In this document: positions 23,844 through 31,000 of the stretch, piece by piece
Layout: each line of letters starts with the position of its first letter
Position numbering within the stretch: the stretch's first letter is position 1
DNA from: Rhodospirillaceae bacterium
GTDB taxonomy: Bacteria; Pseudomonadota; Alphaproteobacteria; Azospirillales; Azospirillaceae
Assembly (NCBI GenBank): GCA_029267445.1
Contig: JAJUIU010000040.1
Span: forward strand, 1-36,008
Length of the DNA: 36,008 nt
Reading direction: 5' to 3'
Translations under genes and position numbers: made by a program
The notes under the pieces: model-generated
Seen by the model: the letters and a program-made list of their open reading frames with translations, nothing else
Databases searched by the model: none
Told to the model about the DNA's origin: nothing

Positions 23844-24896
23844 ATGAGCATGGGAGAGGACAAGGCGGCCCTGCTGCGGTCGCTCGAGATCGACCGGTCG
23901 ACCCCGCCGCCCGGGCGCGGGCCCTCCTGGGGCCTCGTCGCCGGTGTGGCCGTCCTCGTCGCCGCCGGTGCCGTCGGGCTCACCCTCTGGGCCGCGCCGG
24001 ACGCGACAGCCCCCGTCGCCGTGGCGCAGCCCGCCTCACAGCCCGCTGCGGCCGCCGCGCCGACGCCGGCCCAGCCCAACGACGCTCAGGCCGGCGCCCC
24101 CACCGCCCGGCCGCAGGGCCAGCTCGTCGCCAGCGGCTATGTCGTCGCCCGCCGCATGGCGACCGTATCGGCGGAAGTCTTCGGCCGCATCGTCGAGGTG
24201 CTGGTGGAGGAGGGCATGAAGGTCGAGGCCGGACAGGTCCTGGCCCGGCTCGACGACAGCGTCGCCGCGATCGAGCTGGACCTCGCCAAGGCCCGTGTCC
24301 AGACCGTGGAGGCGCAGCGCGCCGGCATCCAGGCGGACCTGGCCGAGGCGCAGCGCATCCTCGCCCGCATCCAGCGCCTGTCCGACCGCGACGTCTCCAG
24401 CGAGGCGTCGCTGACCCAGGCGCAGGCGCGCGTCGCCGTCCTGTCGGCCGAGATCCGGCGGATCGAGGCGAGCCTCGCCGTCTCGCGGCTGGAGGTCGCC
24501 CGCTTCCAGGAGCAGCTGGACAAGCTGACGATCCGCGCCCCCTTCGCGGGCGTCGTCGTCGACAAGAATGCCCAGACCGGGGAGATCATCAGCCCCAATG
24601 CGGCCGGCGGCGGCTTCGCCCGCACCGGCATCTGCACCATCGTGGACATGGACAGCCTGGAGGTGGAGGTCGACGTGAACGAGGCCTTCATCGCCCGCGT
24701 CCAGGAGGGCCAGAAGGTGGACGTGGCGCTCGACGCCTATCCCGACTGGCGCATCCCCGGCAGCGTCATCGCCGTGGTGCCCACCGCCAACCGCGAGAAG
24801 GCCACCATCAAGGTGCGCATCGGCTTCGACAGCCGCGATCCGCGCATCCTCCGCGACATGGCGGCCAAGGTCACTTTCCGCGACAGCGGCGCCTGA
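23844..24896 (+). CDS. HlyD/MacA-type periplasmic adaptor protein of an ABC exporter
   Basis: A 350-residue membrane fusion protein. A cytoplasmic N-terminus is followed by a transmembrane helix (about residues 30-52, GLVAGVAVLVAAGAVGLTLWA) and an Ala/Pro/Gln-rich periplasmic linker. Then come the first lipoyl half (ATVSAEVFGRIVEVLVEEGMKVEAGQVLARLDD), a long coiled-coil hairpin (about 120-205), the second lipoyl half (LTIRAPFAGVVVDKNAQTGEIISP) and a beta-barrel domain. It would connect the inner-membrane exporter encoded by the next three genes to the outer membrane. ATG 23844 has GGGAAGG upstream. The ATPase gene follows after 30 nt. No outer membrane factor gene is adjacent. Confidence 0.92.
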   Translation: MSMGEDKAALLRSLEIDRSTPPPGRGPSWGLVAGVAVLVAAGAVGLTLWAAPDATAPVAVAQPASQPAAAAAPTPAQPNDAQAGAPTARPQGQLVASGYVVARRMATVSAEVFGRIVEVLVEEGMKVEAGQVLARLDDSVAAIELDLAKARVQTVEAQRAGIQADLAEAQRILARIQRLSDRDVSSEASLTQAQARVAVLSAEIRRIEASLAVSRLEVARFQEQLDKLTIRAPFAGVVVDKNAQTGEIISPNAAGGGFARTGICTIVDMDSLEVEVDVNEAFIARVQEGQKVDVALDAYPDWRIPGSVIAVVPTANREKATIKVRIGFDSRDPRILRDMAAKVTFRDSGA

Positions 24897-24926
24897 GCCG
24901 CACCCGAACCAGCCCGAAGGCGCCCC

Positions 24927-25625
24927 ATGAGCAACGCACCGCTGATCCGCATCTTCAAGGCCTCCAAGCGCTTCACCAAGGGCAAGGAGACCATCACCAT
25001 CTTCGAGAACCTCAACCTCTCCATCCCCCAGGGCGACTTCGTCGCCATCATGGGGCCCAGCGGGTCCGGCAAGACCACGCTGCTGAACCTCTGCGGCGGG
25101 ATCGACCGGCCGACCAGCGGGGAGGTCCATGTCGCCGGTGCGAGGATCGACTCCCTGCCGGAGGGGGCGCTGTCCAAGTGGCGGGCGGCCAATGTCGGGT
25201 TCATCTTCCAGTTCTACAACCTGATGCCGATGCTGACGGCCGCCAAGAACGTCGAGCTGCCGCTGCTGCTGACCAAGCTCGGCGGGGCCGAACGGCGGAA
25301 GCGGGTGGAGACGGCGCTGAAGCTGGTCAACCTCGCCGACCGGCTGAACCATCTCCCGCGTGAGATGTCCGGCGGCCAGATGCAGCGCGTGGCCATCGCC
25401 CGCGCCATGGTGTCGGACCCGACCCTGCTGCTCTGCGACGAGCCGACGGGCGACCTCGACCGCACCACGGCGGACGAGATCCTGAAGACGCTGCAGCTGC
25501 TGAACCGGGAGCTGGGCAAGACCATCGTCATGGTCACCCACGATCCGGAGGCGGCGAAGTACGCGCGGCGCACGCTCCACCTGGACAAGGGCGTGTTCAC
25601 CGAGCGCGACGTGGCTGCGGCCTGA
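24927..25625 (+). CDS. ABC exporter ATP-binding protein (MacB/LolD type)
   Basis: A 232-residue ATPase with all catalytic motifs intact: Walker A GPSGSGKT (43-50), Q-loop Gln95 in FIFQFYNLMP, signature SGGQ (148-151), Walker B LLLCDEPT with Asp171-Glu172, and the H-loop His205 in VTHDPEA. The sequence and the two FtsX-like permeases downstream place it in the MacB/LolD group that drives mechanotransmission or lipid and small-molecule export. It sits in an operon, 30 nt after the adaptor gene and 11 nt before the first permease. The substrate is unknown. Confidence 0.95.
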   Translation: MSNAPLIRIFKASKRFTKGKETITIFENLNLSIPQGDFVAIMGPSGSGKTTLLNLCGGIDRPTSGEVHVAGARIDSLPEGALSKWRAANVGFIFQFYNLMPMLTAAKNVELPLLLTKLGGAERRKRVETALKLVNLADRLNHLPREMSGGQMQRVAIARAMVSDPTLLLCDEPTGDLDRTTADEILKTLQLLNRELGKTIVMVTHDPEAAKYARRTLHLDKGVFTERDVAAA

Positions 25626-25636
25626 CGGGGGCGGCG

Positions 25637-26800
25637 ATGGGCGATCTCTACCTCATCCGCAAGAACCTCTTCCGCAAGAAGACCCGCGCCGTCCTGATGA
25701 TGGTGGCGATCTTCGTCGCCTTCCTGCTGTTCGGCGTGCTGGGCAGCTTCGAGCGGGCCTTCAATTCCGGGGAGACTGGCGCCTCCGCTACGCGGCTGGT
25801 GGTGAACAACAAGATCAACTTCACCCAGCCCATGCCCATCGCCTATCTGAACCGCGTGCGCGCGGTGGAGGGGGTGCGGGTCGCCAGCCACTGGAACTGG
25901 TTCGGCGGCTATTTCCAGGAGCCGCGCAACTTCGTCATCTCCTTCGCGGTGGAGCCCGACACCTATCTGGACGTCGTCGGCACCGACTACGCCTTCGTGC
26001 CGGAGGAGAAGGCCGCCTTCCTGGCCGACCGGGGCTCCATCGCCGTGGGCGACGCGGTGGCCAAGAAGTTCGGCTGGCAGGTGGGGGACCGCATCCCGCT
26101 CACCAGCAACATCTTCACCAACCGGTCTACCGGCAACCGCACCTGGGATTTCACCATCGCCGCCATCTTCACCCCCGCCCGCGACCTCGTGGGCACGGAC
26201 GTGGTGTTCTTCCACTACGAATACTTCAACGAGACGCGCAGCTTCGGCCGCGACTTCATCGGCTCCATCGTGCTGGAGACGACGGACCCCGCCCTCAACG
26301 ACAAGGTCGCCGACGCCATCGACGCCCTGTTCGCCAACTCGCCCTTCGAGACGAAGACCGTGACCGAGGCGGCGTTCAACAAGGCCTTCGCGGAGCAGCT
26401 GGGCAACATCACCCTGATCGTCACGCTGGTCGTGGGGGCCGCCTTCGTCACCATCCTGATGATCGTCGGCAACACCATGGTGATGGCGATCCGGGAGCGG
26501 ACGCGGGAGATCGGGGTGCTGAAGACCCTGGGCTTCCCGAACGGCCGCATCTTCCGGATGGTGCTGGGGGAAAGCCTGCTGCTGTCCTTCATCGGCGGCG
26601 GCCTTGGCCTCGCCGCCGCCTATGGCGCCTGCATCTTCCTCGCCCCCCTGGTGGGCGGCTTCGCGCCCGGCCTGACGCTGGCCTTGCCGGTCGTGCTGGC
26701 CGGCGTGGGCTTCATGGTCCTGCTGGGGTTCGTGACGGGCGTGATCCCGGCCATGAACGCGCTGCGTCTCAACATCGTCACCGCGCTCGGGAGGGACTGA
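25637..26800 (+). CDS. ABC exporter permease (FtsX/MacB-like), first subunit
   Basis: A 387-residue permease. It has one N-terminal transmembrane helix (about residues 20-38), a ~220-residue periplasmic MacB-PCD-like domain, then three C-terminal helices (about 262-285, 315-340, 350-375). The cytoplasmic loop MAIRERTREIGVLKTLGFPNGRIFRMVLGESLLLS is the FtsX-family coupling motif that contacts the ATPase. Start ATG 25637 with GGGGGCGG upstream. The next gene begins 3 nt after the stop, implying that the two permeases form a heterodimer. Confidence 0.92.
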   Translation: MGDLYLIRKNLFRKKTRAVLMMVAIFVAFLLFGVLGSFERAFNSGETGASATRLVVNNKINFTQPMPIAYLNRVRAVEGVRVASHWNWFGGYFQEPRNFVISFAVEPDTYLDVVGTDYAFVPEEKAAFLADRGSIAVGDAVAKKFGWQVGDRIPLTSNIFTNRSTGNRTWDFTIAAIFTPARDLVGTDVVFFHYEYFNETRSFGRDFIGSIVLETTDPALNDKVADAIDALFANSPFETKTVTEAAFNKAFAEQLGNITLIVTLVVGAAFVTILMIVGNTMVMAIRERTREIGVLKTLGFPNGRIFRMVLGESLLLSFIGGGLGLAAAYGACIFLAPLVGGFAPGLTLALPVVLAGVGFMVLLGFVTGVIPAMNALRLNIVTALGRD

Positions 26801-26803
26801 CCC

Positions 26804-27991
26804 ATGAGCCTCGCCTCCCAGATCGTCACCGTGACGGCGATCAACCTGCGCAGCATCCCGCAGCGGATGTGGGTGTCGCTGTCCACGGTGGTGGCGGTCG
26901 CCCTCGTGGTGGCCGTTCTCCTGTCCTTTCTCGCCATGGCGAACGGCTTCCAGCAGACGCTGCGGGGCAGCGGTGCCCCCGATGTGGCGATCCTGCTGCG
27001 TGGCGGGGCGGGGGCGGAGATCAACTCCGGCGTCAGCCGCGACCAGCTCCGCCTGATCGAGGAGGCGCCGGGTGTGGTCCGCACCGCCGAAGGCAAGCCG
27101 TTGGTGTCGGGCGAGCTCTACGTCATCGTCGACGCCGTCAAGAAGGCCAGCGGGACCCAGGCGAACATCGCGTTGCGCGGCCTGGGGCCGGAGGGCTTCG
27201 CCATCCGCGACGGTTTCCGCCTCGTTGAGGGCAGGATGTACGAGCCCGGTGCGGCGGAGATCATCGTCGGCCGCTCGCTGCTGGACGAGTTCGCCGGGTT
27301 CGAGCTTGGCAAGCAGGTGAGGCTGGGCACCGCCACCTGGACCGTGGTCGGCGTGTTCGAGATGGGCGGCACCGTCTTCGAAAGCGAGCTCTGGGCCGAT
27401 GTCGGCGCGGTGCAGAGCCTGTTCCGCCGCACCAACTTCTTCCAGTCGATCCGCGCCCGGATGGAAAACCCTGAGGCGGTGTCGGCCCTGAACGACTACT
27501 CCCAGGCCGACACCCGCCTGAAGCTGGCGGTGAAGTCCGAGCAGGCCTATTTCGCCGACCAGGCGGGCGGGGCCGGCGGCTTCATCCAGAATCTCGGCTG
27601 GCCGCTGGCCGTGATCATGTCCATCGGCGCGCTGGCCGGGGCGCTCAACACCATGTACAGCTCGGTCGCCGCCCGAACGACGGAGATCGCCACCCTGCGG
27701 GCCATCGGCTTCGGCGGTATCCCGGCCTTCGTCGGCACCCTGACGGAAAGCCTGCTGCTCTCGGTTGTCGGCGGCACGGTGGGCGCCCTGCTGGCCTACG
27801 CCTTCTTCGACGGGCTCACGGCCAGCACCTTCGGCGGCAGCTTCACCCAGGTGGTGTTCAGCTTCCAGCTCACGCCCGAACTCGTGGTCCAGGGTGTCGT
27901 CCTCGCCCTCGTCGTCGGCCTGATCGGCGGCCTCTTCCCCGCCATACGCGCCGCCCGGGTCCCCCTCGTGGCCGCGTTCGGGGAGAAGTAG
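26804..27991 (+). CDS. ABC exporter permease (FtsX/MacB-like), second subunit
   Basis: A 395-residue paralogue in architecture of the preceding permease: helix 1 near residues 27-47, a periplasmic domain, then three helices from about residue 265 on. The coupling segment reads ARTTEIATLRAIGFGGIPAFVGTLTESLLLS. The periplasmic domain contains GLGPEGFAIRDGFRLVEGRMYEPGAAEIIVGRSL, a MacB-PCD-like pattern. It closes the adaptor-ATPase-permease-permease operon (23844-27991). Heterodimeric permeases with a HlyD adaptor are seen in DevBCA-like and related exporters. Confidence 0.92.
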   Translation: MSLASQIVTVTAINLRSIPQRMWVSLSTVVAVALVVAVLLSFLAMANGFQQTLRGSGAPDVAILLRGGAGAEINSGVSRDQLRLIEEAPGVVRTAEGKPLVSGELYVIVDAVKKASGTQANIALRGLGPEGFAIRDGFRLVEGRMYEPGAAEIIVGRSLLDEFAGFELGKQVRLGTATWTVVGVFEMGGTVFESELWADVGAVQSLFRRTNFFQSIRARMENPEAVSALNDYSQADTRLKLAVKSEQAYFADQAGGAGGFIQNLGWPLAVIMSIGALAGALNTMYSSVAARTTEIATLRAIGFGGIPAFVGTLTESLLLSVVGGTVGALLAYAFFDGLTASTFGGSFTQVVFSFQLTPELVVQGVVLALVVGLIGGLFPAIRAARVPLVAAFGEK

Positions 27992-28042
27992 GGACGGGGT
28001 TATAGGAAGAAAATCCTTGATTTTGGCCCTATCCACGTGCCA

Positions 28043-28068
28043 TCCTCCGGTTCCGAACAACCGGAGGA
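28043..28068 (+). promoter_or_regulatory. Perfect hairpin sequestering the ribosome binding site of the toxin-like gene
   Basis: TCCTCCGGTT (28043-28052) pairs without mismatch with AACCGGAGGA (28059-28068) across the 6-base loop CCGAAC. The 3' arm contains GGAGGA, the Shine-Dalgarno sequence, six nt before the ATG at 28075; the 5' arm carries the complementary TCCTCC. No T tract follows, so a terminator is unlikely. Translation of the gene should be low unless the hairpin is opened. Confidence 0.75.
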
Positions 28069-28074
28069 CGTGCG

Positions 28075-29412
28075 ATGTTCGACTGGCTCTGGCGGCGTGG
28101 TGACGGCAGCGGTGTTGATGGCGAGGAGCCGGGCGGCCTCGCCCTGCTGGACCGGGTCAATGACGAGCTGGAGCGGTTCGGCGCACCCCTGAACCCGTCC
28201 TGGGCCCGGGCGGGCGAGGAGGATGACGATCTGGCGCGGCTGGAGGACGCGCTGCGCGGCACGGTCGACATCGCCGAGACCTTGGGAACATTGTCCGATC
28301 ATGTGGGGCCCCGGCGGCGCAACCGGCGCGACGACGTCGCCAAGGTCGAGCTGATGCTGGGCGGCCAGGGCTATCTCGACCTCGCCCGCACCAACGGCCC
28401 CACCGGCTATTTCGGCGCCCCGCAGGAACAGGCGATCCGCCGCCTCCAGGCCGACCGTGGCCTGAGCGTGGACGGCTGGGCCGCCCCGGACGGGGAGACG
28501 GTCGCCTCCCTGCGCCAGGGCCTGCGCGCATCGCCGGGGGTGGGCGTCCTGCACGGCGGTGCGGGCGACGACCGGCCGGCCCCCGGCCCGGCGGGTCCGG
28601 TGCCGCCTGTATTCCCGCACTTACCGATCATGGGCCGGCGGCAGGCCGACGCGGTGCTGGAGGAGCTGGGCGGGGCGGCCCGCGCCATCGGCGACTTCGC
28701 CCTCCGCAATCAGCGCTTCGCCCCGCGCATCGGCTTCGGCCCGCCGCCTTTTATGCCGACCACGGGCATCGACGACGGCCCGCCACCCAGCGTTAGCGCG
28801 CCTCGCACCGACCCGGCCCTCCCTGGCCCTAGCGCCGACCCGCCGCCCCCGCCGGAGCCGGAGCACTTCCCGGCGGAGGAGAGCACGGGTTGGATCGAGG
28901 GTCTGATACCACCCGCGCTGGACCTTCCGCTCATCATCGAGCGACGGGGCAGCGAGCGTGTCAGACAGCTTAATGCGCAGGTGCGCGCCTACATTGAGGA
29001 GCGCATGGCCCATTACGGCGTGATTCTGACACACACGCATGGGGCACGGGACAAAGATGGCAACGAACTTAGCGAGCGCTATCTGAAGAACGTCGAGAGC
29101 CGGGGGCGATTGGGCTCATCCTATCCCGACATCACATTCAAGACAGAGGAGCCGAAAAGAAATCTACATGTCCAAACCGTGGATACGTATGCCGACGGGT
29201 CCCTGGATCGGCGGGAGCGGGCCAACGCCTTGAAGCTGTACAAGAATATGGGAAATGAGGATATTCAGTTGTCCATACCCAAGCCCAAACCTGGGCAGGA
29301 CCTTGACTGGGACGCGCTCGACGGGATCCTGCGGGAACTGGCGCACGAGATGAAGACTGGACGCAGCAAGATCCATTGGCAGCAGAGCCCACGGCTGCTG
29401 CCACGCAAGTGA
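28075..29412 (+). CDS. Putative polymorphic toxin: peptidoglycan-binding domain plus C-terminal nuclease-like domain
   Basis: A 445-residue modular protein without a signal peptide. Residues about 82-152 form a peptidoglycan-binding-1-like domain (VAKVELMLGGQGYLD, TGYFGAPQEQAIRRLQADRG, VDGWAAPDGET). Residues about 160-270 are a Pro/Gly-rich linker. Residues about 285-445 are a distinct domain with SYPDITF (Asp352), LHVQTVDT (Gln367, Asp370), then RRERANALKLY and a C-terminal helix DWDALDGILRELAHEM. The order helix, D in a strand, a second strand with QxxD, then an RE-containing helix resembles restriction-endonuclease-fold toxins, but the match is not certain. Codon use in the C-terminal half is less GC-rich than in the first half, as expected for an exchanged toxin tip. 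Two paralogous probable immunity genes follow. The export route (type VI or other) is not evident. Confidence 0.62.
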   Translation: MFDWLWRRGDGSGVDGEEPGGLALLDRVNDELERFGAPLNPSWARAGEEDDDLARLEDALRGTVDIAETLGTLSDHVGPRRRNRRDDVAKVELMLGGQGYLDLARTNGPTGYFGAPQEQAIRRLQADRGLSVDGWAAPDGETVASLRQGLRASPGVGVLHGGAGDDRPAPGPAGPVPPVFPHLPIMGRRQADAVLEELGGAARAIGDFALRNQRFAPRIGFGPPPFMPTTGIDDGPPPSVSAPRTDPALPGPSADPPPPPEPEHFPAEESTGWIEGLIPPALDLPLIIERRGSERVRQLNAQVRAYIEERMAHYGVILTHTHGARDKDGNELSERYLKNVESRGRLGSSYPDITFKTEEPKRNLHVQTVDTYADGSLDRRERANALKLYKNMGNEDIQLSIPKPKPGQDLDWDALDGILRELAHEMKTGRSKIHWQQSPRLLPRK

Positions 29413-29421
29413 GGACCGACC

Positions 29422-30060
29422 TTGGCCCGGTTGATGATCTGCTTGTTGCCAGAGGACGGTGACATCCTGACCGAGCGGCTGCGGGCCAAGTTCCCGACCA
29501 TCCGGTTCCTGCCCCTGGGCTATTCATCAGTGCAGGAAAGTCGGCATAAGTCGCGGCCGAAGCGATATGACGAGCTTGGGATCGATTACCTGCCGGGCTG
29601 CCATGACGAACGGCATTTCGCCGTGAGGGCCTGGGTGGAGCCGGAAGGCTGGACACCGTTCTGGATCGGCCCGAATGATGAAGGCTACTACCAGATCATC
29701 AACAAGCCGGAGTCCCGTGTGGTCATCCAGGGCATCCGCAAGCCGCACGAGACGGTGCGCCCGGACGAACTGGAATACGACATGATCTGGGAATGGACGA
29801 GCGAGTCGGCCGAGCGCAAGCGCTTCTTCGGGCAGGTGAAGCGCGTGGTCGCGTCGTTCTGCACGGACTGGCTCTGGTGCTTCGATCCGGAAACCGGCCT
29901 GGAGAGAAATGGGCTGAAGAACTACAATTTCTGGATGGGACCCCACGCCGTGGAGTGGTGCAACCAGCACCCGCTACGCCATTGCGATGGCCTGCGCCCA
30001 CCCCCACCCGGCTCCCCGCCCGATCCGCGCAGGACGGGCGGCCGGCCGGTGTCACCGTAA
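29422..30060 (+). CDS. Putative immunity protein A (paralogue of 30257-30907)
   Basis: A 212-residue soluble protein of a family I do not recognise. Shared blocks with the second copy are DGDILT, YLPGCH, EGWTPFWIGP, GYYQIINKPE, IWEWTSES, FGQVKRVVASFCTDWL, DPETGL, GLKN, WMGPHAVEWC and GLRPPPPGSPPDP. By eye about half of the residues are identical in the two. The start is an unusual TTG at 29422: GAGGA overlapping the stop of the toxin-like gene lies six nt upstream, which would be too far from the ATG at 29434. The 9-nt gap and this arrangement imply coupled translation with the toxin-like gene, as expected for a cognate immunity protein. No signal peptide or membrane segment. Confidence 0.65.
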   Translation: MARLMICLLPEDGDILTERLRAKFPTIRFLPLGYSSVQESRHKSRPKRYDELGIDYLPGCHDERHFAVRAWVEPEGWTPFWIGPNDEGYYQIINKPESRVVIQGIRKPHETVRPDELEYDMIWEWTSESAERKRFFGQVKRVVASFCTDWLWCFDPETGLERNGLKNYNFWMGPHAVEWCNQHPLRHCDGLRPPPPGSPPDPRRTGGRPVSP

Positions 30061-30099
30061 GCGTCAGTGGATCGTCAGCCCTGGCGCGGCCCGCCGCCC

Positions 30100-30247
30100 C
30101 TACACCATCCGGGCCCACCCAAAGTCACGGAACGGCATGGTCCACGATCGTGAAGCCTGGCACCGGATTTTGGACGAAATCGCATTGGAGGTTCAGAAGA
30201 AACCCAGCAGAATCAGGTGGCATAAACGTCCGGGTTGGAAACCATAA
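30100..30247 (+). pseudogene. Orphan remnant of a second toxin C-terminus
   Basis: The frame ending at TAA 30247 encodes, from about 30100, a peptide whose last ~45 residues line up with the end of the 445-residue toxin-like protein. HPKSRNG faces IPKPKPG, REAWHRILDEIALEV faces WDALDGILRELAHEM, and SRIRWHKRP faces SKIHWQQSP. The core ATG-initiated part is 36 residues (30137-30247). The similarity is at protein level with diverged DNA, so it is not a recent duplication. It directly precedes the second immunity-like gene by 9 nt, the same spacing as toxin to immunity gene A. I read it as the leftover end of a displaced toxin tip; a functional small protein cannot be excluded. Confidence 0.6.
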
Positions 30248-30256
30248 TCGGATCAG

Positions 30257-30907
30257 ATGGCCGGAAATCTCAGCTCATTTAGAATTGCTATGGTGGCCGC
30301 CGATGGTGACATCCTGACGGGCCTGCTGTTGCGAAAATTCCCGTCCATGCGCTTCGTTCCGTCAGAGTATTGCGTGATCTTCGACGAGAGGCGCCTGCGG
30401 CGGATGCGCCGGGCGGACGAACTGGAGCTCACATACCTTCCGGCCTGTCATCACCCCGACCACTATCATGTCCAAGGATGGCTTGTGCCGGAAGGCTGGT
30501 CGCCGATCTGGGTCGGGCCGTTCGAGAACGGCGGCTATCGCATTGTCAATAAACCGGAAGCGCACATCACATTCGGTGGAATTGAAGAAATCCGGACGGA
30601 TTCGAACCAGATGACAAGGAGCGAAGGCTCCATTTGGGAATGGACCATGAAGTCGAAGGAACGGCTTCGGCTGTTCGGTCAGGTGAAGCGGCTGGTGCAG
30701 TCCTTCTGCACGGATTGGCTTCTGCATGTCGACCCGGACACGGGTTTGCCCAAGGCCGGGTTGAAGAACTTCGCGACCTGGATGGGGCCGCACGCGGCAG
30801 AGTGGTGCCGCCAGCATTCGTTACGCTCGTTCGAGGGTCTCCGCCCACCCCCGCCCGGCGCCCCGCCCGACCCGCGCAAGACCACGGGCAAGCCGTTGCG
30901 GCCGTGA
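30257..30907 (+). CDS. Putative immunity protein B (paralogue of 29422-30060)
   Basis: A 216-residue protein sharing the full block pattern of the first copy: DGDILT, RFVP, YLPACH, EGWSPIWVGP, YRIVNKPE, IWEWTMKS, FGQVKRLVQSFCTDWL, DPDTGL, GLKNFATWMGPHAAEWC and GLRPPPPGAPPDPRK. Trp and Cys are unusually frequent. It starts at ATG 30257, 9 nt after the toxin remnant. Its most likely role is immunity against a toxin tip related to, but distinct from, the one encoded upstream, protecting against kin that still carry it. The family is unknown to me, and enzymatic function cannot be excluded. Base composition is less GC-rich than the flanking housekeeping genes. Confidence 0.62.
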   Translation: MAGNLSSFRIAMVAADGDILTGLLLRKFPSMRFVPSEYCVIFDERRLRRMRRADELELTYLPACHHPDHYHVQGWLVPEGWSPIWVGPFENGGYRIVNKPEAHITFGGIEEIRTDSNQMTRSEGSIWEWTMKSKERLRLFGQVKRLVQSFCTDWLLHVDPDTGLPKAGLKNFATWMGPHAAEWCRQHSLRSFEGLRPPPPGAPPDPRKTTGKPLRP

Positions 30908-31000
30908 GGGGGGCGGTGGCACCTCCGCCCCGCCGGGTTGCCAGGGCCGGCCGATCCGCGCACCCTGGGGCGGCGATCCCGTCTTGGTCCGGAGGCCCCC

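Noticed and set aside
25214-28060. A 948-codon open frame on the minus strand across the ABC exporter genes
   Set aside because: It covers an ATPase and two permeases with clear motifs on the other strand. Its translation is compositionally biased and contains no recognisable domain.
28043-28068. Hairpin before the toxin-like gene as terminator of the ABC operon
   Set aside because: There is no T tract, and the 3' arm is exactly the ribosome binding site, so a translational role fits better.
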